DNA of 64,000 nucleotides from Sulfurivermis sp040755915 (GCA_040755915.1 JBFLWM010000045.1:10636-74635), one strand, 5' to 3'. Numbered from the stretch's first letter, positions 8,391 through 19,171 are shown. Notes: generated by a model not told the origin, from the letters alone. Made by a program: numbers and translations.

Positions 8391-9029
8391 TCATCCTCGC
8401 AGTTGATGCAGCTCGCATTGAAACAGAAACTCGAAGGCCTCGACATGGCGCAGTGCCTCCGTTACGTCGCGGCCCCAGGTATACAGGCCATGGCCGCGGA
8501 TCAGATAGCCATGCACATCGGCGTGGGTATCCAGATATTCCGCTACCTGCCGCGCCAACCGCGGGATGTCCTGATCATTGGCAAACACCGGCACGGCGAG
8601 GCAGGTGTCGTGGGTATGCACACCGGAGAAGGCCTTGAGCAGCTCGTAACCCTCCAGCAACAGCTCATCGCCGCTCTGGCGCGACAACAGGGTGGCATTG
8701 ACCGAGTGGGTATGCAATACGGCGTTTACCGCAGGAAAGCGCTGGTAGAGCATGGTGTGCAACAGGGTTTCCGCCGACGGCCGCCGTGCATCATTGTGCG
8801 GCTGTCCTGCCAGGTCCACCACCATGATGTCCTGCTCGGTGAGCAGACCCTTGTGGCGGCCGGATGCCGTGATGGCGGCGAAGTCGGGTGACAGGCGGGC
8901 GGAAAAATTGCCGCTGGTGGCGGGTACCCAGCCTTGGCTGTGCAGGATTCTGCCGGCCTCAACCAGTTCGTGTGCCCGCGCCTGCAGGAGCGCCGCGTCG
9001 ACGGCGCAGGGTTGAATGACGGCATGCAC
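8391..9029 (-). CDS. mtnB: Methylthioribulose-1-phosphate dehydratase
   Basis: A 212-residue class II aldolase-fold enzyme that dehydrates 5-methylthioribulose-1-phosphate in methionine salvage. Zinc ligands are in V-L-H-T-H-S (His106, His108) and G-H-G-L-Y, and a catalytic-type glutamate is in P-S-A-E-T. The start is a GTG at 9029 preceded by GGGGA; the nearby ATG is out of frame. First gene of mtnB-mtnD-mtnC. The steps before it (mtnN or mtnP, mtnA) are not in the window. Confidence 0.93.
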   Translation of the reverse strand: MHAVIQPCAVDAALLQARAHELVEAGRILHSQGWVPATSGNFSARLSPDFAAITASGRHKGLLTEQDIMVVDLAGQPHNDARRPSAETLLHTMLYQRFPAVNAVLHTHSVNATLLSRQSGDELLLEGYELLKAFSGVHTHDTCLAVPVFANDQDIPRLARQVAEYLDTHADVHGYLIRGHGLYTWGRDVTEALRHVEAFEFLFQCELHQLRG

Positions 9030-9058
9030 GGTGAAGTCCCCTGTTCTGCGGAAAACTG

Positions 9059-9088
9059 ATTTTAGTCAATTCATTTCCGCTGAAACAA
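9059..9088 (-). promoter_or_regulatory. Candidate sigma70 promoter of mtnB-mtnD-mtnC
   Basis: TTGTTT (9088-9083), an 18-nt spacer and TAAAAT (9064-9059) lie 30-60 nt upstream of the mtnB start. The -10 matches 5 of 6; the -35 keeps TTG only. No SAM riboswitch is evident in the short leader. Confidence 0.35.
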
Positions 9089-9097
9089 GCAGACACC

Positions 9098-9430
9098 TCA
9101 ACCGTAGGGCTCGTCCTCGCGCGTTGCCTCCAACTGCACGCTGCCCTGCTCCAGATCGCCGACGCGATAGAGGTTATGGGCGAGAATCTGCGGCGCCGCG
9201 CGCAACACCATACGGCGACCGTGTGCCAGCGCACGCAGGGCATTCACCGCCGCCACCGCGGCCAGACCATCGGCGATATCGAATCCGCTCAGGTCCACCA
9301 CCAGAGGATCCGGCAGTGTGCCCAGGGCTGTCAGCTCCGCGCGGAAACCGTCGCTGTGTGCGCCATCCAGTTCACCACGAATGAACAGCGTTCCTGACTG
9401 CCACTGGCTCCACGGCTCAGACCGCGCCAT
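9098..9430 (-). CDS. STAS-domain protein (MlaB/anti-sigma antagonist-like)
   Basis: A 110-residue protein that is essentially one STAS domain: a beta strand, then D-L-S-G-F-D and a helix. The phosphorylatable serine of anti-sigma-factor antagonists (D-S-S-G-L) is absent; the equivalent stretch reads I-A-D-G-L, so control by a serine kinase is unlikely and an MlaB-like or scaffold role is more plausible. The start at 9430 lies inside the preceding membrane-protein gene (14-nt overlap), so the two are translated together. The longer frame reading further upstream is only a shadow of that gene. Confidence 0.78.
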   Translation of the reverse strand: MARSEPWSQWQSGTLFIRGELDGAHSDGFRAELTALGTLPDPLVVDLSGFDIADGLAAVAAVNALRALAHGRRMVLRAAPQILAHNLYRVGDLEQGSVQLEATREDEPYG

Positions 9431-9959
9431 CCAGCCGTCTCCGCAGGGCAGTGATGATATGTGCCACCTCGCCATGGTGCCCCAGGGCATTGGCGAGGCG
9501 CACATGCTCGGCAGCCGCAGCGCGGTTGCCCTGTTGCAGGGCCAGTTCCGCCAGCAGGCATTGCACCAGGCTGCGATCATTTTCCGTGCGCAGGGCGCCG
9601 GTGGCCGCCACCAGCAGATGCACCCGCGCCGCCTCCAGCCGGCCGTCGGCGGCCTCCAGCACACCGCGCAGCCAGTGGTAATAGGCGCGACTGCACGGCG
9701 ACAGCAATTGTGGCCAGCGCACACTCCGCAGGCTGCGCCGCACGCGCGGCAGTTGTCCCTGACGAAAGGCGCGAAAGCCGATCCATACGCCGCTGTTGCG
9801 TATGTAATCCCACAGCAAGAAAAGACCGCACAGCAACGGCAGGACAGTCCACGGCGAGGCCTGCGACGCCAGCATCAGGGCCAGCGCAGCACACAGCAGC
9901 GCCAGCACCAGGCGCTGATGAGGCGTGAAGAAGTCGCTGAAGGTGTACAGTCGTTCCAT
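9417..9959 (-). CDS. Small membrane protein with TPR-like cytoplasmic part
   Basis: 180 residues. Two closely spaced membrane segments (about 15-32 and 37-55) are followed by a helical, Ala/Leu/Arg-rich part that looks like two or three tetratricopeptide-type helical pairs. I do not recognise a named family. The ATG at 9959 is preferred because the alternative upstream start would lie inside the pnp terminator. The gene overlaps the STAS gene by 14 nt, suggesting a stable protein pair. It lies directly downstream of the pnp terminator, so it depends on readthrough or on a promoter I cannot see. Confidence 0.7.
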   Translation of the reverse strand: MERLYTFSDFFTPHQRLVLALLCAALALMLASQASPWTVLPLLCGLFLLWDYIRNSGVWIGFRAFRQGQLPRVRRSLRSVRWPQLLSPCSRAYYHWLRGVLEAADGRLEAARVHLLVAATGALRTENDRSLVQCLLAELALQQGNRAAAAEHVRLANALGHHGEVAHIITALRRRLDGAV

Positions 9960-9991
9960 CAGTTTTACGATTGCCGGTATGCGGGGCGCAT

Positions 9992-10018
9992 CAAACAAAA
10001 GGGGCCTTGCGGCCCCTT
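9992..10018 (-). terminator. Intrinsic terminator of the metY-pnp operon
   Basis: An AAGGGGCC/GGCCCCTT stem with a 4-nt loop (9999-10018) is followed on the minus strand by TTTTGTTT-type sequence. It lies 26 nt after the pnp stop codon. Confidence 0.85.
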
Positions 10019-10044
10019 CTGCACTTCATTTGTCCGGCGGCAGC

Positions 10045-12132
<2,088 letters not shown>

Positions 12133-12173
12133 GTCGTATTCCCTTCTGGTGGCGGGGCCGGTGCGGCCGTGGA

Positions 12174-12443
12174 TTACTTGCGCAGGCCGAGGCGGGCAAC
12201 GATGGCGCGGTAGCGCTCGATGTCCTTGCCCTTCAGGTAGTCGAGCAGCTTGCGGCGCTTGCTGACCATGCGCAGCAGACCCTGGCGCGAGTGGTGATCG
12301 TGGGTGTGCTCCTTGAAGTGACCGGACAGGTCATCGATGCGGGCGGACAGCAGGGCAATCTGCACTTCGGCGGAACCGGTGTCGGTCGCGGCCTTGCCGT
12401 GGTCCTTGACGATTTCAGCTTTCTGGGTGGCGTTCAGAGACAT
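12174..12443 (-). CDS. rpsO: 30S ribosomal protein S15
   Basis: 89 residues, full length, with the family signature through H-F-K-E-H-T-H-D-H-H-S-R-Q-G-L and the 16S rRNA-binding helices. S15 is a primary binder of the 16S central domain. It lies between truB (85 nt upstream) and pnp (41 nt downstream), the standard order. Confidence 0.97.
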   Translation of the reverse strand: MSLNATQKAEIVKDHGKAATDTGSAEVQIALLSARIDDLSGHFKEHTHDHHSRQGLLRMVSKRRKLLDYLKGKDIERYRAIVARLGLRK

Positions 12444-12528
12444 CTAACTACAACTCCTAAACTGGGGTGAGGTTTAAGCGCGGTATTTTAACCGGGCGTG
12501 GAATGAGTAAACAAGTGAAATTACGGAC

Positions 12529-13452
12529 TTAAGCCGCATGGAACAGCCGTTTCGGGGCCACCCGGCCATCGTCCAGGATGTGGCCGACGCCAATGAAATC
12601 GCCCTCCGGGCCGAACAGGCGGACCCAGCCCCGGGTGGGTGCCTGGGACACCTGCACCGCCTGCCCCTGGCGCACGTAATAGGCCAGGTTGGCGGTCAGA
12701 TGGACCTCCGGCCAGCCGGCCAGGGCCTCCTCGATGGGCAGCAGCAGGGCGTCGATGGCTTCCTGGCCGCCCTCCAGCAACAGTTGTTTGAGCTGGTCCA
12801 GGGTCACCATGCCGGCCTCGCTGAACGGGCCGGCCATGGTGCGGCGCAACTGGTTGAGGTGGGCGCCGCAACCCAGGGCAGCGCCGATGTCCTCGGCCAG
12901 GGTACGGATGTAGGTCCCCTTGGAGCAGTGCACCTCGATCTCCAGCTCATCGCCGTCAAGGCGGACCAGGTTCAGTTCATAAATGGTGACCCGACGCGGC
13001 TGGCGCTCCACCTCCAGCCCCTGGTGCGCCAGCTTGTACAGCGGCTGCCCCTGGTGCTTGATGGCGGAGTGCATGGGGGGAATCTGCTCGATCTCGCCGC
13101 TAAAGCGGGCCAGCACCTCGCGCACCTGAGCCTCGCTGTAGGCGCCTACCGGACGGGTCTCGATGGCCTCGCCGTCGGCGTCGCCGGTATTGGTGCGCAC
13201 ACCCAGCTTGCAGGTACCACGGTAGCGCTTGTCGGCGTCGAGCAGGAAGGCGGACACCTTGGTCGCCTCACCCAGGCACAACGGCAGCAGGCCGCTGGCC
13301 ATGGGGTCGAGGTTGCCGGTGTGGCCTGCCTTGCGCGCGTCGAACAGGCGTTTGACCTGCTGCAGGGCGTCGTTGGAGGTGATGCCGATGGGTTTATCAA
13401 GGAGCAGGATGCCGTTGACCTCACGGCCCCGCTGGCGCTGGCGACGTGTCAT
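12529..13452 (-). CDS. truB: tRNA pseudouridine-55 synthase
   Basis: A 307-residue enzyme making pseudouridine 55 in the tRNA T-loop. The catalytic Asp49 is in G-H-T-G-N-L-D-P; the family usually has a small residue where Asn47 stands, a minor variant. The C-terminal PUA-like region (about 240-307) ends the protein. The start codon lies 6 nt after the rbfA stop, so the two are tightly coupled. Confidence 0.96.
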   Translation of the reverse strand: MTRRQRQRGREVNGILLLDKPIGITSNDALQQVKRLFDARKAGHTGNLDPMASGLLPLCLGEATKVSAFLLDADKRYRGTCKLGVRTNTGDADGEAIETRPVGAYSEAQVREVLARFSGEIEQIPPMHSAIKHQGQPLYKLAHQGLEVERQPRRVTIYELNLVRLDGDELEIEVHCSKGTYIRTLAEDIGAALGCGAHLNQLRRTMAGPFSEAGMVTLDQLKQLLLEGGQEAIDALLLPIEEALAGWPEVHLTANLAYYVRQGQAVQVSQAPTRGWVRLFGPEGDFIGVGHILDDGRVAPKRLFHAA

Positions 13453-13458
13453 TGTTCC

Positions 13459-13830
13459 TCAGTCGTCTTTCTTGTGGCCGTCGGCGGCGACGGCCTGGTC
13501 GATCAGGGCCGACAGGCGCGTACCCCGCTCGACGGAAGTGTCATGGGCAAAATGGAGTTCCGGGATGGTACGCAGCTGCATGCGGCGGCCCAATTCACGG
13601 CGCAGGAAGCCGGCGGCGTGACGCAGGCCTTCGAGCGACTGCGCCACCTGTGCCGGATCGTCGCTGAGCACGGTGACGAACACCTTGGCATGGGCGAAAT
13701 CGCGCGTCACCTCCACGCCGGAGACGGTAATCATCCCCAGGCGCGGGTCCTTGAGTTCCCGCTGGATGAGCAGCGCCAGCTCGCGCTGCATCTGCTCACC
13801 CACGCGGCGGCTGCGTGTGGACTGGGCCAT
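13459..13830 (-). CDS. rbfA: Ribosome-binding factor A
   Basis: A 123-residue KH-type protein of 30S maturation, acting at the 5' end of 16S rRNA and needed for cold adaptation in E. coli. The core (R-V-G-E-Q-M-Q-R-E-L-A near the start, D-P-R-L-G in the middle) matches the family, and the short charged C-terminal tail ends in K-K-D-D. It sits 4 nt after infB in the conserved infB-rbfA-truB run. Confidence 0.95.
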   Translation of the reverse strand: MAQSTRSRRVGEQMQRELALLIQRELKDPRLGMITVSGVEVTRDFAHAKVFVTVLSDDPAQVAQSLEGLRHAAGFLRRELGRRMQLRTIPELHFAHDTSVERGTRLSALIDQAVAADGHKKDD

Positions 13831-13834
13831 GGAC

Positions 13835-16426
13835 TCAGAGCGTACGCTGCACCTGGACGCGCTCGTAGACCTCGATCTGGTCGCCCGGGCGCACGTCGTT
13901 GTAGTTCTTCACGCCGATGCCGCACTCGAAGCCCTGCTTGACCTCGGCAACGTCATCCTTGAAGCGGCGCAGCGATTCCAGCTCGCCCTCGTAGATCACC
14001 ACGTTGTCGCGCAGCACGCGGATCGGATTGTTGCGCTTGACCACGCCGTCCACCACCATGCAGCCCGCCACGGCACCGAACTTGGGTGAGCGGAACACGT
14101 CGCGCACCTCGGCCAGGCCGATGATCTCTTCCTTGAATTCCGGCTTCAGCATGCCGGTCATGGCGTTCTTCACTTCATCCAGCAGTTCGTAAATGATGCT
14201 GTAGTAGTGCAGATCGACGCCCTGCTCCTCGATCATGCGCTTGGCGCTGCCGTCGGCACGGACGTTGAAGCCGATGATGATGGCGTTGGAGGCCACCGCC
14301 AGATTGACGTCGGACTCGCTGATGCCGCCGACGCCGCTGGCGACGATCTTTACCTTCACCTCGTCGGTGGACAGCTTGAGCAGCGAATCGGAGATGGCCT
14401 CCAGGGAGCCCTGTACGTCGGCCTTGAGCAGGATGTTGAGAGTGTTGACCTCGCCTTCCTGCATCTGGGTGAACATGTCCTCCAGCTTGGCCTGCTGCTG
14501 CTTGGCGAACTTGACGTCGCGGAACTTGCCCTGACGGAACAGTGCCACTTCGCGCGCCTTGCGCTCGTCGGCGACGACCACGGCCGTTTCGCCGGCAGAC
14601 GGCGTGCCGGACAGGCCGAGCACTTCAACCGGGATGGACGGGCCGGCCTCCTCGATGGGATGGCCGGTTTCATCCAGCATGGCGCGCACGCGGCCGAACT
14701 CGTGGCCGGCCAAAAGCACATCGCCCTTGCGCAGGGTACCGCTCTGCACCAGGATGGTCGCCACGGCACCGCGGCCCTTGTCGAGACGCGATTCGATGAC
14801 GACGCCGCTGGCACGGCCTTCCTTCACCGCCGTCAGCTCCAGCACCTCGGCCTGCAGCAGGATGTTCTCCAGCAACTGGTCGATGCCGTCACCGGTCTTG
14901 GCGGAAACATGGGCGAACATGGTGTCGCCGCCCCAGTCCTCCGGGATGACGTCCTGCTGCGCCAGTTCGTTCTTCACCCGATCCGGATCGGCCTCGGGCT
15001 TGTCGATCTTGTTTACCGCCACCACCAGCGGCACACCGGCCGCCTTGGCGTGCTGGATGGCTTCCTTGGTCTGCGGCATGACACCGTCATCGGCCGCCAC
15101 CACCAGCACCACAATGTCCGTGGCCTGGGCACCGCGGGCACGCATGGCGGTGAACGCGGCATGGCCCGGGGTATCCAGGAAGGTGATCACGCCGCGCGGC
15201 GTTTCCACGTGATAGGCACCGATGTGCTGGGTGATGCCGCCGGCCTCGCCCGCGGCGACGCGGGTGCGGCGGATGTAGTCGAGCAGCGAAGTCTTGCCGT
15301 GGTCGACATGGCCCATGATGGTAACCACCGGCGGACGCGGCTCGGCGGCGCCGGCCTCTTCCACCACGGCGATCTCGTCTTCCAGGGCATCGGTCTTCAG
15401 CACCTTCGCCGTGTGGCCGAGTTCTTCCACCACCAGCACGGCAGTGTCCTGGTCCAGCACCTGGTTGATGGTGACCATGCTGCCCATCTTCATCATGAAC
15501 TTGATGACCTCGGCCGCCTTCACCGACATCTTCTGCGCCAGTTCGCCCACGGTGATGGTTTCCGGAATGGCGACCTCGCGCACCACCGGCGCGGTGGGCA
15601 TGGCGAAGCCGTGCTGCCCGCCGCCGCTGGCGGCCACCGCCACACGGGTCGGGCGCTTCTTGCTGCCGCGGCGGCCGCCCTTGCCGGGGGCCACATGCAA
15701 TTCTTCGCGGCCGCCCATGTCCTCATCACCATCGCGACGGCGACCACTGCCCTTCTTGCCGCCCTTGGGTGCCTCGCGCTCCACCTTGGCCGGCGCGGCA
15801 GCCGGACGGGCCGGCTTGGCGGGCTTTTCCGCCGCCTTGGCGGGGGCCGGCTCGGCCGGGCGTTCGACAACGGCGGCCGCCGAACGACGCGCCTCTTCCT
15901 CGGCCTGGCGACGTGCCTCGGCCTCGGCCTGCATGCGTGCCGCTTCTTCGGCATGCCGCATGGCATCCTCCTCGGCACGGCGGCGGGCGTCTTCCGCCGC
16001 ACGCTCGGCGTCGGCGCGCAGCTGCTGCTCCAGCCGCTCCACCACTTCTTCGTCGGCGCGCTGCTTGCTGGTCTCTTCCTCAGCCGGCGCTTCGTCCACC
16101 AGGCTGCGCTTGACGTAGGTACGCTTCTTGCGCACCTGCACGGTGACCGTCTTGGCCTTGCCGCCGGTACTCGGCACCTTCAGCTCGCTGGTGGTGCGCC
16201 GGCTCAGCGTGATCTTGGTCGGACCGGCCTCGGCCGCCGGTTCTGCCTCCGGCGCAGCCGCGCCGTGCTTCTCGCGCAGATACGCCAGCAGCTTCGCCTT
16301 ATCCTGATCGGACAGCGTTCCGTCAGCATCGTGCGCGGTCACGCCGGCCTCCTGCAACTGGACCAACAGCCGATCGACAGCGATGCCGATGGTTTCTGCA
16401 AAATGCTTGACGGTCACTTCTGACAT
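13835..16426 (-). CDS. infB: Translation initiation factor IF-2
   Basis: An 863-residue GTPase that delivers fMet-tRNA to the 30S subunit. An N-terminal IF2N module is followed by a long Ala/Glu/Arg-rich coiled-coil linker (about 90-190) and a second IF2N module, then the GTPase core with G-H-V-D-H-G-K-T, D-T-P-G-H-A and N-K-I-D motifs, and the C-terminal fMet-binding domains. The start at 16426 gives M-S-E-V-T-V-K with AGGAG upstream; a start seven residues earlier lacks a ribosome site. Internal starts making shorter isoforms, known in E. coli, cannot be judged here. Confidence 0.97.
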   Translation of the reverse strand: MSEVTVKHFAETIGIAVDRLLVQLQEAGVTAHDADGTLSDQDKAKLLAYLREKHGAAAPEAEPAAEAGPTKITLSRRTTSELKVPSTGGKAKTVTVQVRKKRTYVKRSLVDEAPAEEETSKQRADEEVVERLEQQLRADAERAAEDARRRAEEDAMRHAEEAARMQAEAEARRQAEEEARRSAAAVVERPAEPAPAKAAEKPAKPARPAAAPAKVEREAPKGGKKGSGRRRDGDEDMGGREELHVAPGKGGRRGSKKRPTRVAVAASGGGQHGFAMPTAPVVREVAIPETITVGELAQKMSVKAAEVIKFMMKMGSMVTINQVLDQDTAVLVVEELGHTAKVLKTDALEDEIAVVEEAGAAEPRPPVVTIMGHVDHGKTSLLDYIRRTRVAAGEAGGITQHIGAYHVETPRGVITFLDTPGHAAFTAMRARGAQATDIVVLVVAADDGVMPQTKEAIQHAKAAGVPLVVAVNKIDKPEADPDRVKNELAQQDVIPEDWGGDTMFAHVSAKTGDGIDQLLENILLQAEVLELTAVKEGRASGVVIESRLDKGRGAVATILVQSGTLRKGDVLLAGHEFGRVRAMLDETGHPIEEAGPSIPVEVLGLSGTPSAGETAVVVADERKAREVALFRQGKFRDVKFAKQQQAKLEDMFTQMQEGEVNTLNILLKADVQGSLEAISDSLLKLSTDEVKVKIVASGVGGISESDVNLAVASNAIIIGFNVRADGSAKRMIEEQGVDLHYYSIIYELLDEVKNAMTGMLKPEFKEEIIGLAEVRDVFRSPKFGAVAGCMVVDGVVKRNNPIRVLRDNVVIYEGELESLRRFKDDVAEVKQGFECGIGVKNYNDVRPGDQIEVYERVQVQRTL

Positions 16427-16443
16427 GCAACGATACTCCTGCC

Positions 16444-17946
16444 TCAACCCTGGGAGTCGTCCTCGAACCAGGGTTTGCGTGCGGTCATAATCAGGTTGGC
16501 GGCGCGTGCCTCATCCATGCCTTCGATCTGCATGAGGTCGTCCACCGCCAGTTCGGCCAGGTCTTCCATGGTCTGCGCGCCGATATCGGCCAGTGCGAAA
16601 GCCGTCTGCTGGTCCATGCCATCCATTGCCAGCAGATCCTCGGCCGGCTCCTTGCCGCCGTGCTCCTCGCTGCTGATCTCGCGCGTCACCAGAATGTCCT
16701 TGGCGCGGGCACGCAGCTCCTCGACGATGGCCTCGTCGAACTCCTCGATTTCCAGCATTTCCTGCACCGGCACATAGGCCACTTCCTCGATGCTGGAAAA
16801 ACCTTCCTGTACCAGGATGGCAGCCACCTCTTCATCCACGTCGAGCTGCTCCATGAACAGCTTGACCAGGGCCTGGGCCTCTTCCTCGCTCTTCTCCTCG
16901 GCCTGGCTCTCGCTCATCACGTTGAGATTCCAGCCGGTGAGCTCGGTGGCCAGACGCACATTCTGGCCGTTGCGGCCGATGGCCTGCGCCAGCTGCGCCT
17001 CTTCCACCGCGATATCCATGGTGTGGCTTTCCTCGTCCATGACGATGGAAACCACTTCTGCCGGTGACATGGCATTGATGACGAACTGCGCCGGATTGTC
17101 GTTCCACAGGATGATGTCGATGCGCTCGCCGTTCAGCTCGTTGGTCACGGTCTGCACGCGCGAACCGCGCATGCCGACGCAGGCGCCGACCGGGTCGATG
17201 CGCTGGTCGTTGGACTTGACGGCGATCTTGGCGCGGGAGCCGGGATCGCGGGCCGCGGCCTTGATCTCGATGAGTCCCTCGCCGACCTCCGGCACCTCCA
17301 GCTTGAACAGCTCCACCAGGAACTCCGGCATGGTGCGGCTGACGAACAGCTGCGGGCCGCGCGGCTCGGAATGCACGTCATAGAGATAACCGCGCACGCG
17401 GTCGCCGGGACGAATGGCCTCACGCGGAATCAGGTGCTCACGGCTGATCAGGGCCTCGATATTGTTGCCCATGTCGAGGATCACGCTGCCGCGCTCCAGA
17501 CGCTTGACCACGCCGTTGAGCAGCTCGCCGACACGGCCCTGGTACTGGTCGACCACCTGGGCACGCTCCGCCTCGCGCACCTTCTGCACGATGACCTGCT
17601 TGGCGGTCTGGGCGGCGATACGGCCGAAGGACACCGACTCCACCTGCTCCTCGATGTAGTCACCGGGCTGCATGTTGGCGTCATCCTCGCGCGCCGCACT
17701 CAGCGTGTACTCGCGGGTCGGATGCTCCAGCGGCAGGCCTTCGCTGTCGTCCACCACCAGCCAGCGGCGGAAGGTCTCGTAGTCGCCGGTCTGGCGGTCG
17801 ATGCACACGCGCACGTCGACCTCGCTGCCGTAGCGCTTCTTGGTGGCGGTGGCCAGGGCGGCTTCCAGGGCCTCGAAAATGATTTCCTTGGCCACGCCCT
17901 TTTCGTTCGACACCGCGTCGACAACCATCAGGATTTCTTTGTTCAT
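16444..17946 (-). CDS. nusA: Transcription termination/antitermination factor NusA
   Basis: 500 residues: an N-terminal RNA polymerase-binding domain (1-125), S1 (about 135-200), two KH domains (about 205-345) and two C-terminal acidic helix-hairpin-helix repeats (about 365-490), the long form typical of gammaproteobacteria. It couples pausing, termination and antitermination. In E. coli NusA represses its own operon through termination in the leader, which is relevant to the hairpin found upstream of rimP here. It lies 17 nt from infB. Confidence 0.97.
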   Translation of the reverse strand: MNKEILMVVDAVSNEKGVAKEIIFEALEAALATATKKRYGSEVDVRVCIDRQTGDYETFRRWLVVDDSEGLPLEHPTREYTLSAAREDDANMQPGDYIEEQVESVSFGRIAAQTAKQVIVQKVREAERAQVVDQYQGRVGELLNGVVKRLERGSVILDMGNNIEALISREHLIPREAIRPGDRVRGYLYDVHSEPRGPQLFVSRTMPEFLVELFKLEVPEVGEGLIEIKAAARDPGSRAKIAVKSNDQRIDPVGACVGMRGSRVQTVTNELNGERIDIILWNDNPAQFVINAMSPAEVVSIVMDEESHTMDIAVEEAQLAQAIGRNGQNVRLATELTGWNLNVMSESQAEEKSEEEAQALVKLFMEQLDVDEEVAAILVQEGFSSIEEVAYVPVQEMLEIEEFDEAIVEELRARAKDILVTREISSEEHGGKEPAEDLLAMDGMDQQTAFALADIGAQTMEDLAELAVDDLMQIEGMDEARAANLIMTARKPWFEDDSQG

Positions 17947-17997
17947 ATCCAGCCTCTATAGAGCCCGTATCTTCGTAACTTCAAACTGCGCCGGCGC

Positions 17998-18453
17998 CTA
18001 CCACTGCGGCACCAGATGCGCTTTGTCGATATCTTCCAGCGGCAATACCACCTCGGTACCGTCCTGATCGATCACCACCGCCTCGTCGCGCAGCGCCAGC
18101 AGGCGGCCCTTGAACTTGCGCCGATCGCCCAGCGGTCGCGCCAGGCGCAGCGAAACCACTTCACCGATGAAACGCGCGTAGTGCTCCGGCTTGAACAGCG
18201 GCCGATCCAGTCCCGGCGACGATACCTCGAGGGTGTACTGCCCCTTGATGGGGTCTTCCACCTCCAGCACGCCGCTGACCTGATGGCTCACCCGCTCGCA
18301 ATCCTCCACGGTGATGCCGTCCGGGCTGTCGATGTACAGGCGCAGCACCGAGTGGCGCCCCTGCGCCAGGTGCTCGATGCCCAGCAGTTCGTAACCGAGG
18401 GCCGTAACCCCCGGCTCCAGCAACTGCTGCAACTGTTTGGCTGCCTGTGTCAC
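17998..18453 (-). CDS. rimP: Ribosome maturation factor RimP
   Basis: A 151-residue 30S maturation protein with the N-terminal alpha/beta domain (A-L-G-Y-E-L-L-G-I-E is the signature) and the C-terminal SH3-like domain. A frame starting further upstream would begin inside a terminator hairpin, so it is rejected. I choose the second of two close GTG codons (18453), with GGGG 9 nt upstream; the other GTG at 18459 would leave only 3 nt. First protein gene after metY, as in E. coli. Confidence 0.92.
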   Translation of the reverse strand: MTQAAKQLQQLLEPGVTALGYELLGIEHLAQGRHSVLRLYIDSPDGITVEDCERVSHQVSGVLEVEDPIKGQYTLEVSSPGLDRPLFKPEHYARFIGEVVSLRLARPLGDRRKFKGRLLALRDEAVVIDQDGTEVVLPLEDIDKAHLVPQW

Positions 18454-18467
18454 CTGCACCAACCCCG

Positions 18468-18493
18468 AAAATAAAAAATGGGCCCAAGGCCCA
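18468..18493 (-). terminator. Terminator-like hairpin (candidate attenuator) directly before rimP
   Basis: TGGGCC (18493-18488), a 3-nt loop and GGCCCA (18484-18479) are followed at once by TTTTTTATTTT (18478-18468). The rimP ribosome site GGGG begins one base later. This is a full intrinsic terminator placed inside the leader of an essential operon, so transcription must often read through it or be regulated there. Confidence 0.75.
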
Positions 18494-18522
18494 CTCCAGT
18501 GCTTCAACTATGGCCCGGCATT

Positions 18523-18549
18523 CTAGCGTTTTTCCATTAAAAACGCTAG
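18523..18549. repeat. Perfect 11-bp-arm palindrome between metY and rimP
   Basis: CTAGCGTTTTT and AAAAACGCTAG flank a 5-nt centre. In RNA it forms a hairpin on either strand. It lies upstream of the terminator-like hairpin and could be an alternative leader structure, a processing site or a protein-binding site. Confidence 0.6.
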
Positions 18550-18606
18550 GTTATACCCGGGATATGGCCCCAGCGCAGCCCCCGGCATGGCGGCGCAGTG
18601 ACCATA

Positions 18607-18630
18607 ACAAAAAGCCCCGATAACGGGGCC
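18607..18630 (-). terminator. Intrinsic terminator downstream of tRNA-fMet
   Basis: A GCCCCG/CGGGGC stem (18614-18619 with 18624-18629) with a 4-nt loop and a T-run on the minus strand, 17 nt after the tRNA. It would release a free tRNA transcript, with partial readthrough into rimP. Confidence 0.8.
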
Positions 18631-18646
18631 TTTGCATCAAATCGAG

Positions 18647-18723
<77 letters not shown>

Positions 18724-18737
18724 TTCGATGGAGGCGC

Positions 18738-18766
18738 ATTTTACATATCATGCCCCACCATAGCAA
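18738..18766 (-). promoter_or_regulatory. Sigma70 promoter of metY (and the rimP-pnp operon)
   Basis: TTGCTA (18766-18761), a 17-nt spacer and TAAAAT (18743-18738), followed by a GC-rich discriminator. Transcription would start about 7 nt before the tRNA. The GC-rich discriminator is typical of stringently controlled stable-RNA promoters. Confidence 0.6.
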
Positions 18767-18793
18767 GGGAAGCCGCCGGCAAACGGGAAAAAA

Positions 18794-19102
18794 TCAGCGC
18801 CGTTCCAGCAAGTGCCTGAATTCGTAGCGATAGAGGAATCCGGGCAGGGCAAACACCAGGAACAGGCAGAGGGTGATGGCGTAGAACTCCCAGCCCTGGG
18901 GATAGATCTCGCCGTTGAGCTTGTTTTCCAGACCCAGGGCCAGGCCGCCGACGATGCAATACAGCAGCAGCCACTCCAGCCAGCGCCACCATGCTCCCTT
19001 GCCGGCGTCACCGGGACGGCGCACCAGCAAAATGCGCTCGCTCAACCAGGGCAGGTTGGCGGCAACAACGGCGACGATGATCAGGGACAGGGCGGAGAGC
19101 AT
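18794..19102 (-). CDS. DUF2818 family membrane protein
   Basis: 102 residues with three hydrophobic segments (about 3-20, 43-60 and 72-90) and a basic C-terminus. It matches my memory of DUF2818 proteins, which are repeatedly found right after nuoN in beta- and gammaproteobacteria. Here it follows nuoN by 69 nt on the same strand and is probably the last gene of the nuo operon. A role in complex I assembly or membrane anchoring is only a guess from context. Confidence 0.78.
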   Translation of the reverse strand: MLSALSLIIVAVVAANLPWLSERILLVRRPGDAGKGAWWRWLEWLLLYCIVGGLALGLENKLNGEIYPQGWEFYAITLCLFLVFALPGFLYRYEFRHLLERR

Positions 19103-19171
19103 GGGACAGGTTTCGCTTCGTATCTCGGTGCGGCAGTTTCGGCCATCACCACGGCCCGGTCAAGCCAGCTC

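Noticed and set aside
9030..9097. SAM riboswitch upstream of the methionine salvage genes
   Set aside because: The leader is under 70 nt and shows no riboswitch-like core, only a weak 7-bp inverted repeat.
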